Assembly (NCBI RefSeq): GCF_905475395.1
Contig: NC_058342.1
Span: 28,554,640 to 28,618,639 of the forward strand
Direction: 5' to 3'
Length of the DNA stretch: 64,000 bases
DNA from: Chrysoperla carnea
Taxonomy: Eukaryota; Arthropoda; Insecta; Neuroptera; Chrysopidae
Shown: positions 36,296-47,814 of the stretch, in pieces
Numbering within the stretch: position 1 is the first letter of the stretch
Layout: every line of letters begins with the position of its first letter
The notes under the pieces: model-generated
What the model saw: the letters and a program-made list of their open reading frames with translations, nothing else
Databases searched by the model: none
What the model was told of the DNA's origin: nothing
Translations under genes and position numbers: made by a program

Positions 36296-37307
36296 GTCGA
36301 TCAAACTTAGTTTAAAAGGCAATTTTGACCCAAAAAATTCAAAAATCGAGTTCATTTCACGATTGGGCAGGTAGATTTTGAAAAAAACGAGTCCTGGGGT
36401 CGATTTTTCTTGATATCTCAAAAACTACCCGCCCAATCGTTAAATGAACCCGATTTTTGAATTTTTTGGGTCATTTATACCTTATAAACTGTGTTTCATC
36501 AAAATCCGAAACATAATTTTTTTTTTTCGATTTTTTACCATTTTTTGAAGGGAAAAAAATTTTACCCCTTGGAAAAAAATCGAAAAAATCAAAAATTTTT
36601 TTCTGTTTCAGAATTCGATCAAACTTAGTTTATAAGGTAATTTTGACCCAAAAAATTCAAAAATCGAGTTTATTTGACGATTAGGCTAGTAGATTTTGAA
36701 AAAAACGAGTAAAGGGATCGATTTTTGGCGATATCTCAAAAATTATCCGTCCAATCGTTAAATGTACCCGATTTTTGAATTTCTTGGGTCAATTATACCT
36801 TAGAAACTTTGTTTCATGAAATTCCGAAACAACAAAATTTTATGGATTTTTTTGCAATTTTTTGAAGGGGTACCCCTTGGAAAAAAACCGAAAAAAATCA
36901 AAAAATTTTTTCTTTTTCAGAATTCGATAAAACTTAGTTTATAAGGTAATTTTGACCCAAAAAATTCAAAAATCGAGTTTATTTGACGATTAGGTTAGTA
37001 GATTTTGAAAAAAACGAGTAAAGGGATCGATTTTTGGCGATATCTCAAAAATTATCCGTCCAATCGTTAAATGTACCCAATTTTTGAATTTCTTGGGTCG
37101 GTTATACCTTAGAAACTTTGTTTCATGAAATTCCGAAACAACAAAAGTTTTTGGATTTTTTGCAATTTTTTGAAGGGGTACCCCTTGGAAAAAATCGAAA
37201 AAAATCAAAAAAATTTTTCTGTTTCAGAATTCGATGAAACTTAGTTTATAAGGTAACTTTGTCCCAAAAAATTCAAAAATCGGGTTTATTTGACGATTGG
37301 ACGAACA
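36296..37307 (+). repeat. satellite array, about 3.3 monomers of 307-318 bp
   Basis: The landmark AAACTTAG starts at 36303, 36621, 36930 and 37237, giving periods of 318, 309 and 307. Each monomer is dyad-symmetric: AATTCGATxAAACTTAGTTT at one end is mirrored by AAACTTTGTTTCATGAAATT later, and GACCCAAAAAATTCAAAAAT by ATTTTTGAATTTCTTGGGTC. Monomers 2 and 3 are more alike than monomer 1. No gene lies in it. Confidence 0.88.
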
Positions 37308-37329
37308 TTGTGGAGTCGGTTACTTCGTT

Positions 37330-37485
37330 CTTATCCAAGCGCCGACAATGTGATCAATTCTGCACTTCCATTAATTATAAATTGTTCACACTGCCGCTGC
37401 CTGGATACGAACCCGCAACCTATTTCTAAATGGACAAATAGACAGAGACAAACGCCTTAGACCGCTCGCCATTTAGGCTCTAAAA
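37330..37485 (-). mobile_element. tRNA-Leu-like SINE
   Basis: The minus strand contains TGGCGAGCGGTCTAAGGCG, the A-box context of tRNA-Leu, and GGGTTCGTATCC as B box about 50 bases on. The 3' part (TGAACAATTTATAATTAATG) is not tRNA. It abuts the satellite array ending near 37307. Confidence 0.55.
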
Positions 37486-38022
37486 AATTTTAAAAGCAGG
37501 TCAATTATAAAATTACAACATCAACAGTCAAAGCCAATGTTGATTTTATTAAGGTAGGGTATAAAAAAATATATTATTCAGAAACGGATTCCTAAATTAT
37601 TTATAAAAAAGAAGATAAATAATTGTATACCTTGTATATATTTTAAGGACCGGAAGGAAACACTATGTTTATAGGGTTATTGTACCACTACAGCACAATT
37701 AATGTAGATTTACGTAGAAATATAACATTAATATTTCAAGAAAAAATTGCACATATTTTGTCACATACGTGGGAAAAGATCATTTAAAAAATTTACTATG
37801 AACGCCACACAACTTCCATATACAAATAAAACGTGTATGCAGAGCAGCAATTAGGGCGTGGCAGTGAAATCACACGCCACAGGCGCAACAGAATTTAATG
37901 CGTAAAAGAAAATCATATAAAAGGCGAAAATATTTTTCATGTCTAAGCTCATTATTATACAATATTACAAATAATTTGTAGAAAAATAATATAGAGAATT
38001 CTTCGAATATGTATATATTTTA

Positions 38023-38440
38023 GGCACACTAGAGGCCAACCGCGTCGATCGATTTTGATGATTCTTACTTAATCGATTTGTCTTAACCGTACTACTGAAG
38101 ATATGGCAGTAATTAAAATTCAATAAGACGACCGCCAGACGCCATATTGTAAAAAAGAAAGTATATGTATTCCTATGTGGCACACTAGAGACCAAAAGCT
38201 TCGTCTGAATTTGATTATAATGACGTCAATACATTTGTCTTAACCTTGCGAGTGCTACTGAAGATATGGCAGTAATGAAAATTTAATTTGGCGACCACCA
38301 GACACCATATTGTGAAAAAGAGTTTTATTATTGTTAAGTTTCATTCAAATCCATTCATTAGTTTTTGCGTGAAAGCGTACCAAAAACACAAACAAACAAA
38401 CAAACAAACATCCTTACTTTCACAATTATAATATATGGGG
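38023..38440 (-). mobile_element. tandem-dimer element joined to a family-2 end
   Basis: A ~156 bp unit (start GGCACACTAGAG at 38023 and again at 38179; GATATGGCAGTAAT and CGCCAGACGCCATATTG internal) is repeated twice. The reverse complement of the family-2 head (TGCGTGAAAGCG, (CAAA)n, CCTTACTTTCACA) follows. This suggests the dimer is the variable interior of the same element class. Confidence 0.6.
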
Positions 38441-39094
38441 ATATTTGAAAAAAAGATTATTATGAATTATCGAAAAATTAACAATATCACAAATTCAAAA
38501 AATAAAATAATTAATGTCCATCCTTAGATAATATGGAGGCTATCCTGTATATGGAGGTTTAAAAAAAGTTTAATAAATAATGTTCATAAATATTATGAAG
38601 CTGATGATTATTGTGCATAAGCCGCCGATTTTACTTAGATTTGCGTTCATAAAACGAATGCACTCTGCATCATCTTATGCAACTCGATCCTACTAAATAT
38701 AAAGAGTATTAAGTACTCTTGTGACTACTGTTTAACCGGATCACATGTCAACTCGTATTTGATTTATTATTGAAATGAAGAGATTTATATCAATAATTTG
38801 GTCCCAATAAAAACGATTTTGTTCCACGAAACCACCATGTTTTGCCATAAAAACTTGATGGGAATTATGTGTAGTAATGTAATATTTTAAATTCTTTCAT
38901 CTATTTTTATAATAACTTTATATAATACAAATCATTGCTGCTCACTACTCTTTGTGCGCGCACATCATTTTCACTATATATTATCTATACTCAAATTAAA
39001 TCTGTACGATCACTGTAACTTTTAATAGAAACGTGAGAGTAGGCATAATCGTACCACTAAACTTTAAAGAGTCTGTACATCTATCTACACTAAT

Positions 39095-39882
39095 ACAGTG
39101 GAACTTGGTAAAGTGTCACCTAGATAAGTGAGAAACCTCCATAGCTGGAACTCTTGCTGAGATCCCAACACTTTGGCAATGAGTTACCTCTGTTAGTCGG
39201 TCGAAGCAAACCTCTATATCTGGGATTCGTTCATTCGATTTTATCATCATAGTTACCTCTATAACTGAGACAGCGAATAAATTGTATATGCATTAATAAT
39301 TTTTTTGACATTCTTATTCTTATTCGACACGCAAATTCCACACTTGACTAATTTTAAGTCTCAATGCTCAAATGAAAATGAAAAATGCTCAAATGAAGGC
39401 TCAAATCGTTATCAGTACGTGAAAAACTGAAGTTAAAATCCGTTTATGAAAGTGGGAAGACACGCGATGAAGTCTGTGTCGAATTCAATGTGCCAAAATC
39501 TATTCTTTGTAGAATAATCCAGGATAAATAATTCAGTCACAATGTTCTGAAGGTGAAAACTAAAACAGTGTTTGCTAACATGGGTCAAGTAACTTCGTAA
39601 CAAAAACGTTCCGGTAAATGGAACGTTGATTAAATAAAAGGCACAATATTTCGCACGAAGACTCTCTATTCATAGTTTTTGTAGCAGCAATCATATTGAT
39701 AATACGTTATTTGATTTATTAATCATACCTCTGTAACTGAAATAACCTATATTCTTATCTCTATTAGTGGAACTCTCTGTAAATGAGACAAATATTTATT
39801 TATACCTGGATATCTGACACACTGAGTACGAATATCTTTATAGGTGGGACCAATTTGCAGGTCACTTAACCAGGTTTCACTG
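39095..39882. mobile_element. pogo/Tigger-like element with transposase HTH relic
   Basis: The ends CAGTGGAACTTGGTAAAGTG and ACTTAACCAGGTTTCACTG lie between TA dinucleotides. On the + strand near 39410-39530 the frame reads LSVREKLKLKSVYESGKTRD then EVCVEFNVPKS, followed by a stop. This is the N-terminal helix-turn-helix (CENP-B/pipsqueak type) of pogo transposases. The catalytic domain is deleted, so the element is non-autonomous. Confidence 0.75.
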
Positions 39883-39967
39883 TATTTTAAAGAGAAACCA
39901 TTTGATTTTTTATTTATAAGTGCCGTGGCAACTGAATTCATAAATACCGTAGTACTCATCCGTCACT
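39747..39967 (+). repeat. inverted duplication, left arm (~220 bp)
   Basis: The reverse complement is nearly identical to 40481-40696. The match covers the pogo end and about 85 bases beyond its TIR (to ATCCGTCACT), so it is a duplicated genomic segment and not merely a second element. Confidence 0.85.
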
Positions 39968-40246
39968 TGACTCAATTGACTTATGTGTCATTTACGAACT
40001 TGACCTCATTTTTTACGTCCTAAGTACGCTATAAAAATTTCAGCTTGATATCTTTTTTCGTTTTTGAGTAATCGTGATGACAGACGGATAGACAGACGAC
40101 AGACAGACAACCGAAAATGGACTAATTAGGTGATTTTATGAACACCTATATCAAAATTTTTTGTTTAGCATCAATATTTTTAAGCATTACAAACTTGAGA
40201 CCAAACTTAATATACCTTGCATATTACATATATACATGGTATAAAA
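39966..40246 (+). repeat. family-1 repeat, 5'-truncated
   Basis: The 3' half of family 1 (ACTCAATTGACTTATG to ATACATGGTATA) sits in the spacer of the 39747-40696 inverted duplication. Confidence 0.75.
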
Positions 40247-40480
40247 ATTAGTGTAAATTTTCAATCAATTTGATGGAGATATGTCTATCTGGATATTGAC
40301 ATTTTTCTAAACATTTCTATATTTTTATAAAACTATGCTAGTTTATTTTACTATTTGATTTTCTTAATTTAAATATGCAATTAAATTTATGATTAACTGT
40401 TTATTATTAATTTTAATTTATTATCGATAAAAAACTTTTGGAGGAGGATTTTGGAGATCATTGAGTTTCTTATGTATCGG

Positions 40481-40696
40481 AGTGACGGATGACAGTATTT
40501 ATGAATTCAGTTGCCACGGCACTTATAAATAAAAAATCAAATGGTTCCTCTTTAAAATACAGTGAAACCTGGTGAAGTGACCTGCAAATTGGTCCCACCT
40601 ATAGAGATATTCGTACTCAGTGTGTCAGATATCCAGGTATAAATAAATATTTGTCTCATTTACAGAGAGTTCCACTAATAGAGATCAGAATACAGG
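40481..40696 (-). repeat. inverted duplication, right arm (~216 bp)
   Basis: It starts AGTGACGGATGACAGTATTT and contains TTGCCACGGCACTTATAAAT, CAGTGAAACCTGGTGAAGTG and CAGATATCCAGGTATAAATA. It mirrors 39747-39967 with only scattered differences. The spacer (39968-40480) carries a family-1 copy. Confidence 0.85.
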
Positions 40697-40882
40697 TACT
40701 TTTTTCGTTTTTGAGTTATCGTGTCCACAGACGGACGGGCGGACGGACAACCGGAAATGGACTAATTAGGTGATTTAGTGAACACCTATGACAAAATTTT
40801 TTTCTTAGTATCGTTATTTTTAAGCGTTACAAACTTGGGACTAAACTTAATATACCTAGATATATTTCATATATGCATGGTA
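40697..40882 (+). repeat. family-1 repeat, 3' portion
   Basis: It runs from TTTTTCGTTTTTGAGTTATC to ATGCATGGTATA and abuts the right arm of the inverted duplication. Confidence 0.75.
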
Positions 40883-41299
40883 TAAAAAGTGGATCATCGA
40901 TTACATTTGGTCTTTAAACATACCTATACCATGGATGTATATATGACCCTGGATAATTCGTTCTTGATCCATATTCACATAAAACAATAAATTTTCAAAA
41001 TATGGTATCAAATAAAACATTGATTGAACATAATCACGTTGTTGCTGTGAATGTATGAGAAATTTATTAAATTTACAGAGTGTCACACCAAAAATTATAA
41101 ATTTTCTTTTCATAGATAATTTAAAGGACAATATCAATTTCGAATTGTAACTTCTTTAAACTGGTGTCAGCGGTGGTTAACGATTTGTAAAGACAATATC
41201 CAAATAGGATCTGCCAATGCTGACCATAGAATCGAGGCTGTCCCAGTCTTGATTTACCAACTGTATCAATTTACCACTGTTGCGGCAAATTCGTTTATT

Positions 41300-41873
41300 A
41301 CAGTGAAATTTGATTAAGCGAGACTTGCAAAATTGTCTCATTAATAGAAGTATTCCACTTATCCAATGCCTGAGATATCCAGGTAAAAATAAACATCTGT
41401 CTCATTTACAGAGGGTTCCACTAATAGAGGTCAGAATACAGCTTATTTCAGTTACAGAGATGCGATTATTGAATAAAATAACCTATTACCAATATCATTG
41501 TTGTTACAAAACTATGAATAGAGAGCCTTTACGCGAAATCTTGTGCTTTTTGTTTAATTATCGGTTCAGGTTATATAGTTTTCATTTTCCTTCAGAACAT
41601 TGTGATAAAATTTTATCTTTATTCTGAATTATTCTACAAAGACTATATTTTGGCACATTAAATTCGACACAGACTTCATCGCGTGTCTTTCCACTTTCAC
41701 AAACGGGTATTAACTTCAATTTTCCACGTACTGATGACGATTTGAGAAGTAACTGTGGCGATAAAATCGAAAGAACGAATCCCAGATATATAGATTTGCT
41801 TCGTCCCATTAACAGAAGTAATTCAGTGCTAAAGTATTGGGATCTCCAAGTCCCACTTAACCAAGTTCCACTG
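41300..41873. mobile_element. pogo/Tigger-like element with HTH relic
   Basis: Its TIRs are CAGTGAAATTTGATTAAGCG and ACTTAACCAAGTTCCACTG, flanked by TA. A minus-strand frame (41582-41809) reads VRGKLKLIPVCESGKTRDEV, CVEFNVPKYSLCRIIQNKDK: the pogo HTH without the catalytic core. It is related to 39095-39882, but the HTH lies on the opposite strand. Confidence 0.78.
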
Positions 41874-42039
41874 TATTTTGTTTATCTAATAAAAATGTAT
41901 TGAGCTGATGTGAAATTAACAGCTAGTACGAGTTCATACAAGTATCTATCTGTCAAAATATAGTGTAACCAACAAAGTTTTGGTAGTAACTCTTTGGAAG
42001 CAAAAATGAACTTTATTCAATTTCTTTGGTAGTTTATAC

Positions 42040-42370
42040 ACCGCATTATGAAGATTATATCTGTAAAAATTATTTTGGGTGATCCACCCTGTAATCGTAT
42101 TATCAAACGAATATCACAGGTTGGCCTTATATTATATTTATATATACTAAAATATATTTTTTCCCTAGCCTGTTTTTTCCTGGATACGCGATATCTTCCT
42201 TATTCCTTTATCAAATCCCATGATTTATCCCTCATTTCAAAGTTTCTCATGCTGGGTAATGACGAAAAATAGAAAAAATGTAACACAATGTAATTTTGTT
42301 CATTATGTAATATCTATATCATATCTGTAATAAAATTGCCTATAAATAAATTGAAAGTAAATTATTTTTG
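42040..42370 (-). repeat. interspersed repeat shared with 4.2, 22.5 and 31.4 kb
   Basis: The reverse complement carries TTATTTATAGGCAATTTTAT, TACAGATATGATA and TTGATAAAGGAATAAGG. The first block recurs at 22515, the last at 4317 and 22655, and a linked block at 31420-31470. Confidence 0.55.
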
Positions 42371-43026
42371 ATATTTATCACTTATACATATACTGTTTTT
42401 CTAGTATGTTTTTAGCCACAAGTACCGCTCCACGGAATTCCGCGCGGGTCGAACTTGTATATTTAAAAAAAATAATAAAAAAAAAATCAAAAAAAGACCA
42501 AAGTGTATAAATAATAACAGCAGTACTGGAATATATTAAGTACATATTATCGTTTATCGTATTATACAGAGAAACGCCGAACGGATATATAGAGTGGCAC
42601 GACACCTTCATGTGGCTACAGTCATTTAGGGCAAATTATTCCACCAATTTCTAGATAGAGTATATTAGTTACTTAAAATTAGTTGATTTAAATTAAGTTC
42701 AATTCTGAAACGAGTAAACGGGAAGTTGTAGGTTTTAAAATAAAACGCATCACATAATTTGATTTTAACGCTAAGATGTCTGCGCCACGAGTTGAAAAAA
42801 TTTAAGCCATACTTAAACAACACAGTTGATTTTTTCATTGAATTAAAAGGCAAAATATACCCACTTTATTATACATTTTAGTACTTTTTATATATGTATG
42901 GTTTACAAACATTTCTATTAACTATTTCGTATTTATGCGTGTTTCAAACTATATTTCTCTTTTTATCGCTAGATAGAGTCTTTCTCAGTATTAAAATCTA
43001 ATACCCAATTGACTCCTTTTACTTAC

Positions 43027-43074
43027 CCACAACTTCAAAGTCTTTTTTACTTGCCCACTCATTGCGGTCGCCAT
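43027..43074 (-). CDS. candidate first coding exon with strong splice donor, unassigned
   Basis: On the minus strand, an ATG opens MATAMSGQVKKTLKLW, which runs directly into a consensus GTAAGT donor (43021-43026). The ATG lies in a locally G+C-richer stretch (43020-43200) unlike its AT-rich surroundings. The frame is open upstream to 43176, so the exon could be longer. A short basic-hydrophobic N-terminus is seen in many mitochondrial and small housekeeping proteins, but no family is recognised. A downstream partner exon (lower coordinates) was not identified. Confidence 0.3.
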
Positions 43075-43559
43075 GATCCCTTGAATTGAAACGAACATAA
43101 CAAAAACTTTTACACAACATTGCCCTTGACACCTCCACTCCTCTTCTTGAAGCCCGCTTGACCGAAATACCCACAAGGCTCCCTTGAACTCATCAAGTCC
43201 CCATTATCGGAAACGAACATAAAAAAAAGACGTATTTGTAGTTAAAATAACCAAAAAATCCATAAAATTTCATTCAATTTTTTTTCCAAACTTTCCAACT
43301 ACTTTTCATTGAAAACCTTATATGAACAATTACGAATATTTTAAAACCACAAATAAAAATTTATAAATAAAGAAAGCACTTAGTTTTTCGTGATTTTTGT
43401 ATCTTTTGTTTCATTTAAACCCTTACTCTGACTATTTTAAAGAAAATAACAGTCAAATTGGTCCAAATGTTCTCAAGTTAACGAGCAATATTTCATATTT
43501 ATGTATAGCGATTTCTGGTATTGAATAACACGAAAAAATATTATTGTATTTAAATCAAC

Positions 43560-43633
43560 AGCGCCGTGGCTTAGTTGGTTAAAGCGCCTGTCTAGTAAAC
43601 AGGAGATCGTGAGTTCGAATCTCGCCGGGGTCT
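43560..43633 (+). tRNA. tRNA-Thr(AGT)-like locus, possibly pseudogene
   Basis: The D, anticodon (CTAGTAA loop) and T arms are the same as at 34788-34861. The acceptor stem pairs less well: position 1 is A against C, plus the shared G4-G69 mismatch. A T6 run about 10 bases after the 3' end could act as a Pol III terminator. The downstream sequence TCTTGAAATAAATTTTTT resembles that after the 47.3 kb copy. Confidence 0.5.
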
Positions 43634-44709
43634 TGAAATAAATTTTTTGTGAGGTATCATATCCCGAGAAAATAATGAAAATTGATATATAAGCTTTATT
43701 TAATATTCATATTAGATTTACAGAGTAAGGCAGAGAAGCGTGCGATTTTAGAAACGCTGTTTCAACAATTTTTTCAAATAATTTTTCTTAAACTACATGA
43801 CAAAAAATTTAAGAAAATTACAAAAATTGAATTCTTAAGAACATTTTAAACTGAATAAAGTTAAATAAATTAGTCGGAACAATTTGCCACACTTTTTGTG
43901 AGTTTATTTAAAAAGAAGAGTATCAGGAGAGAGAGAGAGATAGAAACTGCAGTGGAAGTACTGACAGAACGGAACAGAGACTGGCAACAGATGGTTCGAA
44001 TTTTTTATTATATTTTAATATAGAAAAACATAAATTAGAAAAAGTGAAGGACTTTTGTTTTACAGCGTTGTTAAAATCACACACCTCTCTGCACCACTCT
44101 GTACAAATAATATAGAATGGAAAAAAAGTGAAAGAAAATTGAATCTTTTTGATTTTCCAGTTCTAAACATCTGTTTGATATAGATTTTGAAATAAGAAAA
44201 AACAATTTCACTCCATATTTAGGGTTCCATACCTTAAAATGTAAAATGCAAATCCAAGTCCATATTCCTAGAATATGGGAATATTCATGAATTTCGCATG
44301 GGTTCTTATGGCAAACATAGTATATGGCGTCAAATACTATATGTTTGATTTCTCTATCTAATATTTTCGTATTTTGAGCAGATATGCCAAAAAAAATTTT
44401 AAGAATATTTTATATGCAATTATACTCAAACTGTGGAGTTCTACTTCTGATTTGCATAGTTCAAAATGTTTTTTGTTTTTAGTTCTTCTTCCTTGTGTGT
44501 CGCAATACCATAATATATTTCTAGTGATTAAAAGTATATATTCTGCTATTTTGAGCAATAGTAAGTTAGTTAGTAAGTTAATGGCAGCGCTTCACATTCT
44601 TTCGGACCCTGGCTAAAAAACGGCAATTTAAAACTACCAACGGATCTGCAAACTAATGTGCAAGTCTAAAAATTGCTTAAAAAGCACTGGTTCATTTATC
44701 CATCTAACG

Positions 44710-45120
44710 CAGTCATTCCCAAAGTGGACTATATCGACCCTCTTGGGGTTGATTCCAAGGTGAAAGGGATCTATGGGTGAGAAATAAGAATAGAGGATTC
44801 ATGACAAAAGAAAGGAGTCTACGATGGCGAAAATATGAATAAGGAGTCTATGATAATAAAACATTTACAAGCACAGAGGCAACGCGTAATTAGGGGCCTC
44901 ACAAACTTAGTGGGAAAAAGGTTAGGGTGCAGATAAATGGCGCACGATAAGGATGAGCGAAGATTATAAGAAAAAAATAGTTTTATTTTACAGCTGATAG
45001 GAGGTCGGTCGAAAATTTCCAAAAAAACATCAAGTCTTAATCCGGAATTGGAGTTCGCTCAATCTAAATTATGGAGAATTGACAAATGGTCTTAGGCAAA
45101 AAAGTTTGGGACCCTCTGAT
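44710..45120. mobile_element. hAT-like remnant
   Basis: CAGTCATTCCCAAAGTGGAC at the left and GTTTGGGACCCTCTG at the right resemble the CAGnGnTTCCCAAA ends of hAT elements. The interior has GGGTTGATTCCAAGGTGAAA and no transposase. Confidence 0.5.
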
Positions 45121-45344
45121 GGAAGTGTTTCCCAAGACTTGACAAATCAAGCCTTGATTTATTATTCGCTGAAGTGATCCAGATCCATAGGACATTCTGT
45201 ATTATAAATATAAGGACCACCGTGTCCGCGATCAGACAACAGGCAAGTGAAATGCTATACAAACATATAAGAGGTATATATAAATATAAAATCATTTTGA
45301 TTGAACGCGATAATGCTCTCAAAATAATATATATATTTATATAT

Positions 45345-46521
45345 AGGGGAGAGTAGCCGATTGCATACCGGTGCTTAAATCGTACCTGTAGTCGAATTCA
45401 TTTTGATCATTTTTTAAATTATTTTTTTTAATATATGTAACAAAAAAATAATAATAATAAATTAAAATAACACAATATATTTTATTGATCAAATTTAATA
45501 TGCATTAACAATAATTTAAAATCGTAAAAACATTTAAAAACTGACTTGAATAAAATTAACAGTCAAATTAAATAATTCCTCAAAATTTCCTTTTTTTACA
45601 AACGTAATTTTAATTTATATATTATTTTGAATAAAAAATAAAACTTAATATATGATTAATATTTATTAATATTTGTTGCCGATTAATTATGATGCAATTC
45701 ATAAACGCGTTATATATAATCTAAGGAATTTTTTACAGAGATAGAAGCCAGATAGATGATAACATTAAAAAATTAATTAAACAGAAACTATATGGTAAAT
45801 TATTTTGAATTTTTTCTAATGTGCGTTTGAGATTTCGTTCTATCTATTAAAAAAAATTTTGAAAGCTCGTATGCCGTTTTTTTTTTATAAACCTTTAATT
45901 TCCGGAGTTATTGATTAAAGACACTCTCTTCTTTCGAATCAAGAATCTGGGAAACGACTCCAACGATTTTTATAAAAATTAGTATGCAGAGGTTTTTTGG
46001 GCAGAAAAATTGATATAGCTAGGTTTTATTTTTAGAAAATGCCATTTTATCCGTGTTTTCAGGAACTGAAACAAACTGACAAACGTAACTATTACTGCCA
46101 TCTATTGGCGAGTAGTAATACTATTATTATTTTTAATTAGGAGCAATTAACTGCTTTACGAACATGGAAACATTAAAGATAGGTTTCAGTAGATGGCGTT
46201 GTTACACAATTAGTATGCAGTGTGTTTTTGGGACGAAAAATCGATCTAGCTAGGTTTCATTTTAAGAAAACGTCGTTTTTTCTGGGAAAATTTAATCTTG
46301 GAAACAGCTTCAACGATTTTTATCACACGTAGTATGCAGGGGATTTCGGGGCGAAAAATCAATCTAACTAGCTTTAATTTAAAATAAATAACGGGCAAAA
46401 CTCGGTCATCCATGTACTTAATAATAATTGATTACAAACAAAACTTTGGTTTTGGAACGAACAGATATATCATTATCCATTTAACAAAAAATTTTTTGGA
46501 GAAAATGACAACACTCCCCTA
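45345..46521. mobile_element. 1.18 kb TIR element with internal repeats
   Basis: The ends are TAGGGGAGAGTAGCCG and CATTTTC-type CGACAACACTCCCCTA (rc TAGGGGAGTGTTGTC). Inside, a block TTAGTATGCAG...GAxGAAAAATxGATxTAGCTAG recurs near 45978, 46208 and 46327. TGCCATCTATTGGCG and TAGATGGCGTTG give an additional internal inverted match. No coding region is seen. Confidence 0.6.
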
Positions 46522-46959
46522 TTTTTTGTAGGTATATTTATTAATATATAATATGTTTAAAGATATATATTATATTATTTTTTTGTTATAATACTCAATG
46601 AGTTTCTTGGTTCGGTTCGGTTTTGACTCTGAACTTGTTTTGCAGCTGCCGCCATTTTGTGAATAACTTGTTATGTTAAAATGGATATTTCATGGGAATT
46701 ATCTAGCATGCGACAATGCATCTTACAGATATTAATATTTTATATAGAAATATAAAAAAAAAATTATTAAATATTGTAAAATGATAATTATATTATTAGA
46801 TTAAAATAATATTGATACAACTTGATCTTAAGACTTAAACTCTTGTTCAGGAGTGTTAGGTATACCTATAGAATTACAGTTATGCTCATGAAACATTGTT
46901 CCGTCCTATTGCGCTACCGTTTTTATTAGAAATGCTTTCTCGTTTAACGCATTAATTGA

Positions 46960-47110
46960 ATGAATCAAACAAGCTTATATTTAGTTTCACCTGTCCCGTT
47001 GTCTGTCTGTAATGAAGTCTTGCAAGTCTAATTTTAGCCACTTCCCGGTTTCCGATTGAGCTGAAATTTCGCATGCACATTTAGTTTGGATGGCAATGCA
47101 TGGTAAGGTT
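46960..47110 (+). repeat. repeat shared with 2.3 kb
   Basis: It has TTTAGTTTCACCTGTCCCGT, TGTCTGTCTGTAATGAAGTC and CACTTCCCGGTTTCCGATTG. The sequence is a common style of interspersed repeat in insect genomes; its boundaries are unclear. Confidence 0.5.
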
Positions 47111-47271
47111 GTGGCGTCCTGATTTTCCCATCGCTTCCACCATATTTGATATATATATACATTTTTTTTTGTCTTAAATTAAAAATTTTAATAAAAAAAA
47201 TTTTTTGAAGGACAAGCTTTTATTGTGCTTAAAAGGTAAATATAATAAAATAAAGGTTCAATATTTTCATC

Positions 47272-47345
47272 GGCTCCGTGGCGTCGTTGGTTAAAGCGCC
47301 TGTCTACTAAACAAGAGATCGTGAGTTCGAATCTCGTCGGGGTCT
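47272..47345 (+). pseudogene. tRNA-Thr-derived pseudogene/SINE head
   Basis: This is the third member of the tRNA-Thr-like set. The anticodon loop is CTACTAA (AGT changed to ACT), the anticodon stem has a CCTGT/ACAAG mismatch, and the D arm is altered. The following TCTAGAAACAAATTTTTTT parallels the flank of the 43560 copy, suggesting the set spread as a repeat rather than as independent tRNA genes. Confidence 0.6.
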
Positions 47346-47814
47346 AGAAACAAATTTTTTTGCCGGGAGACATTCAGAGTGAAATATATCTAGTTATTAT
47401 AGACTTGCGGTTGAACTTGAAAAGAGACGAGATCAATGCGATTTTGCAAGTTCTAAGAAATAGAGAGCTAAATGAATGCTATTGACAGATTTTTCATTAC
47501 GGGAATGGGTAGGGGGTAGGTTTCGCTAATTTTTTAATCTGCCAACAAGCGCAAAAATTCTTAATCCAGCTCTGAATTCGCCAAAACCTTAAGTAAATTT
47601 TTAACACTTGGGATAATTTTGATTAAAACGTAATGATTTATTCTGGTTTTGTAACATAAATAGTGAATTCTATTAGTAATTCTATGTATATTGTATTCAT
47701 TTTTTGAAAATTTACGATGAGAATAAATTTTTTTAACTTGACATCTTTGAAATTTTGCTAATTTAAATATTAGATTAAACCATAATTGAAGTAGTTATAT
47801 TATATAGGTATATA

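Noticed and set aside
36990..37208. 72-codon minus-strand frame
   Set aside because: It lies inside a satellite monomer; neighbouring monomers do not keep it open.
36296..37307. CRISPR-like array
   Set aside because: The units are ~310 bp and self-complementary with no unique spacers, and the genome is eukaryotic.
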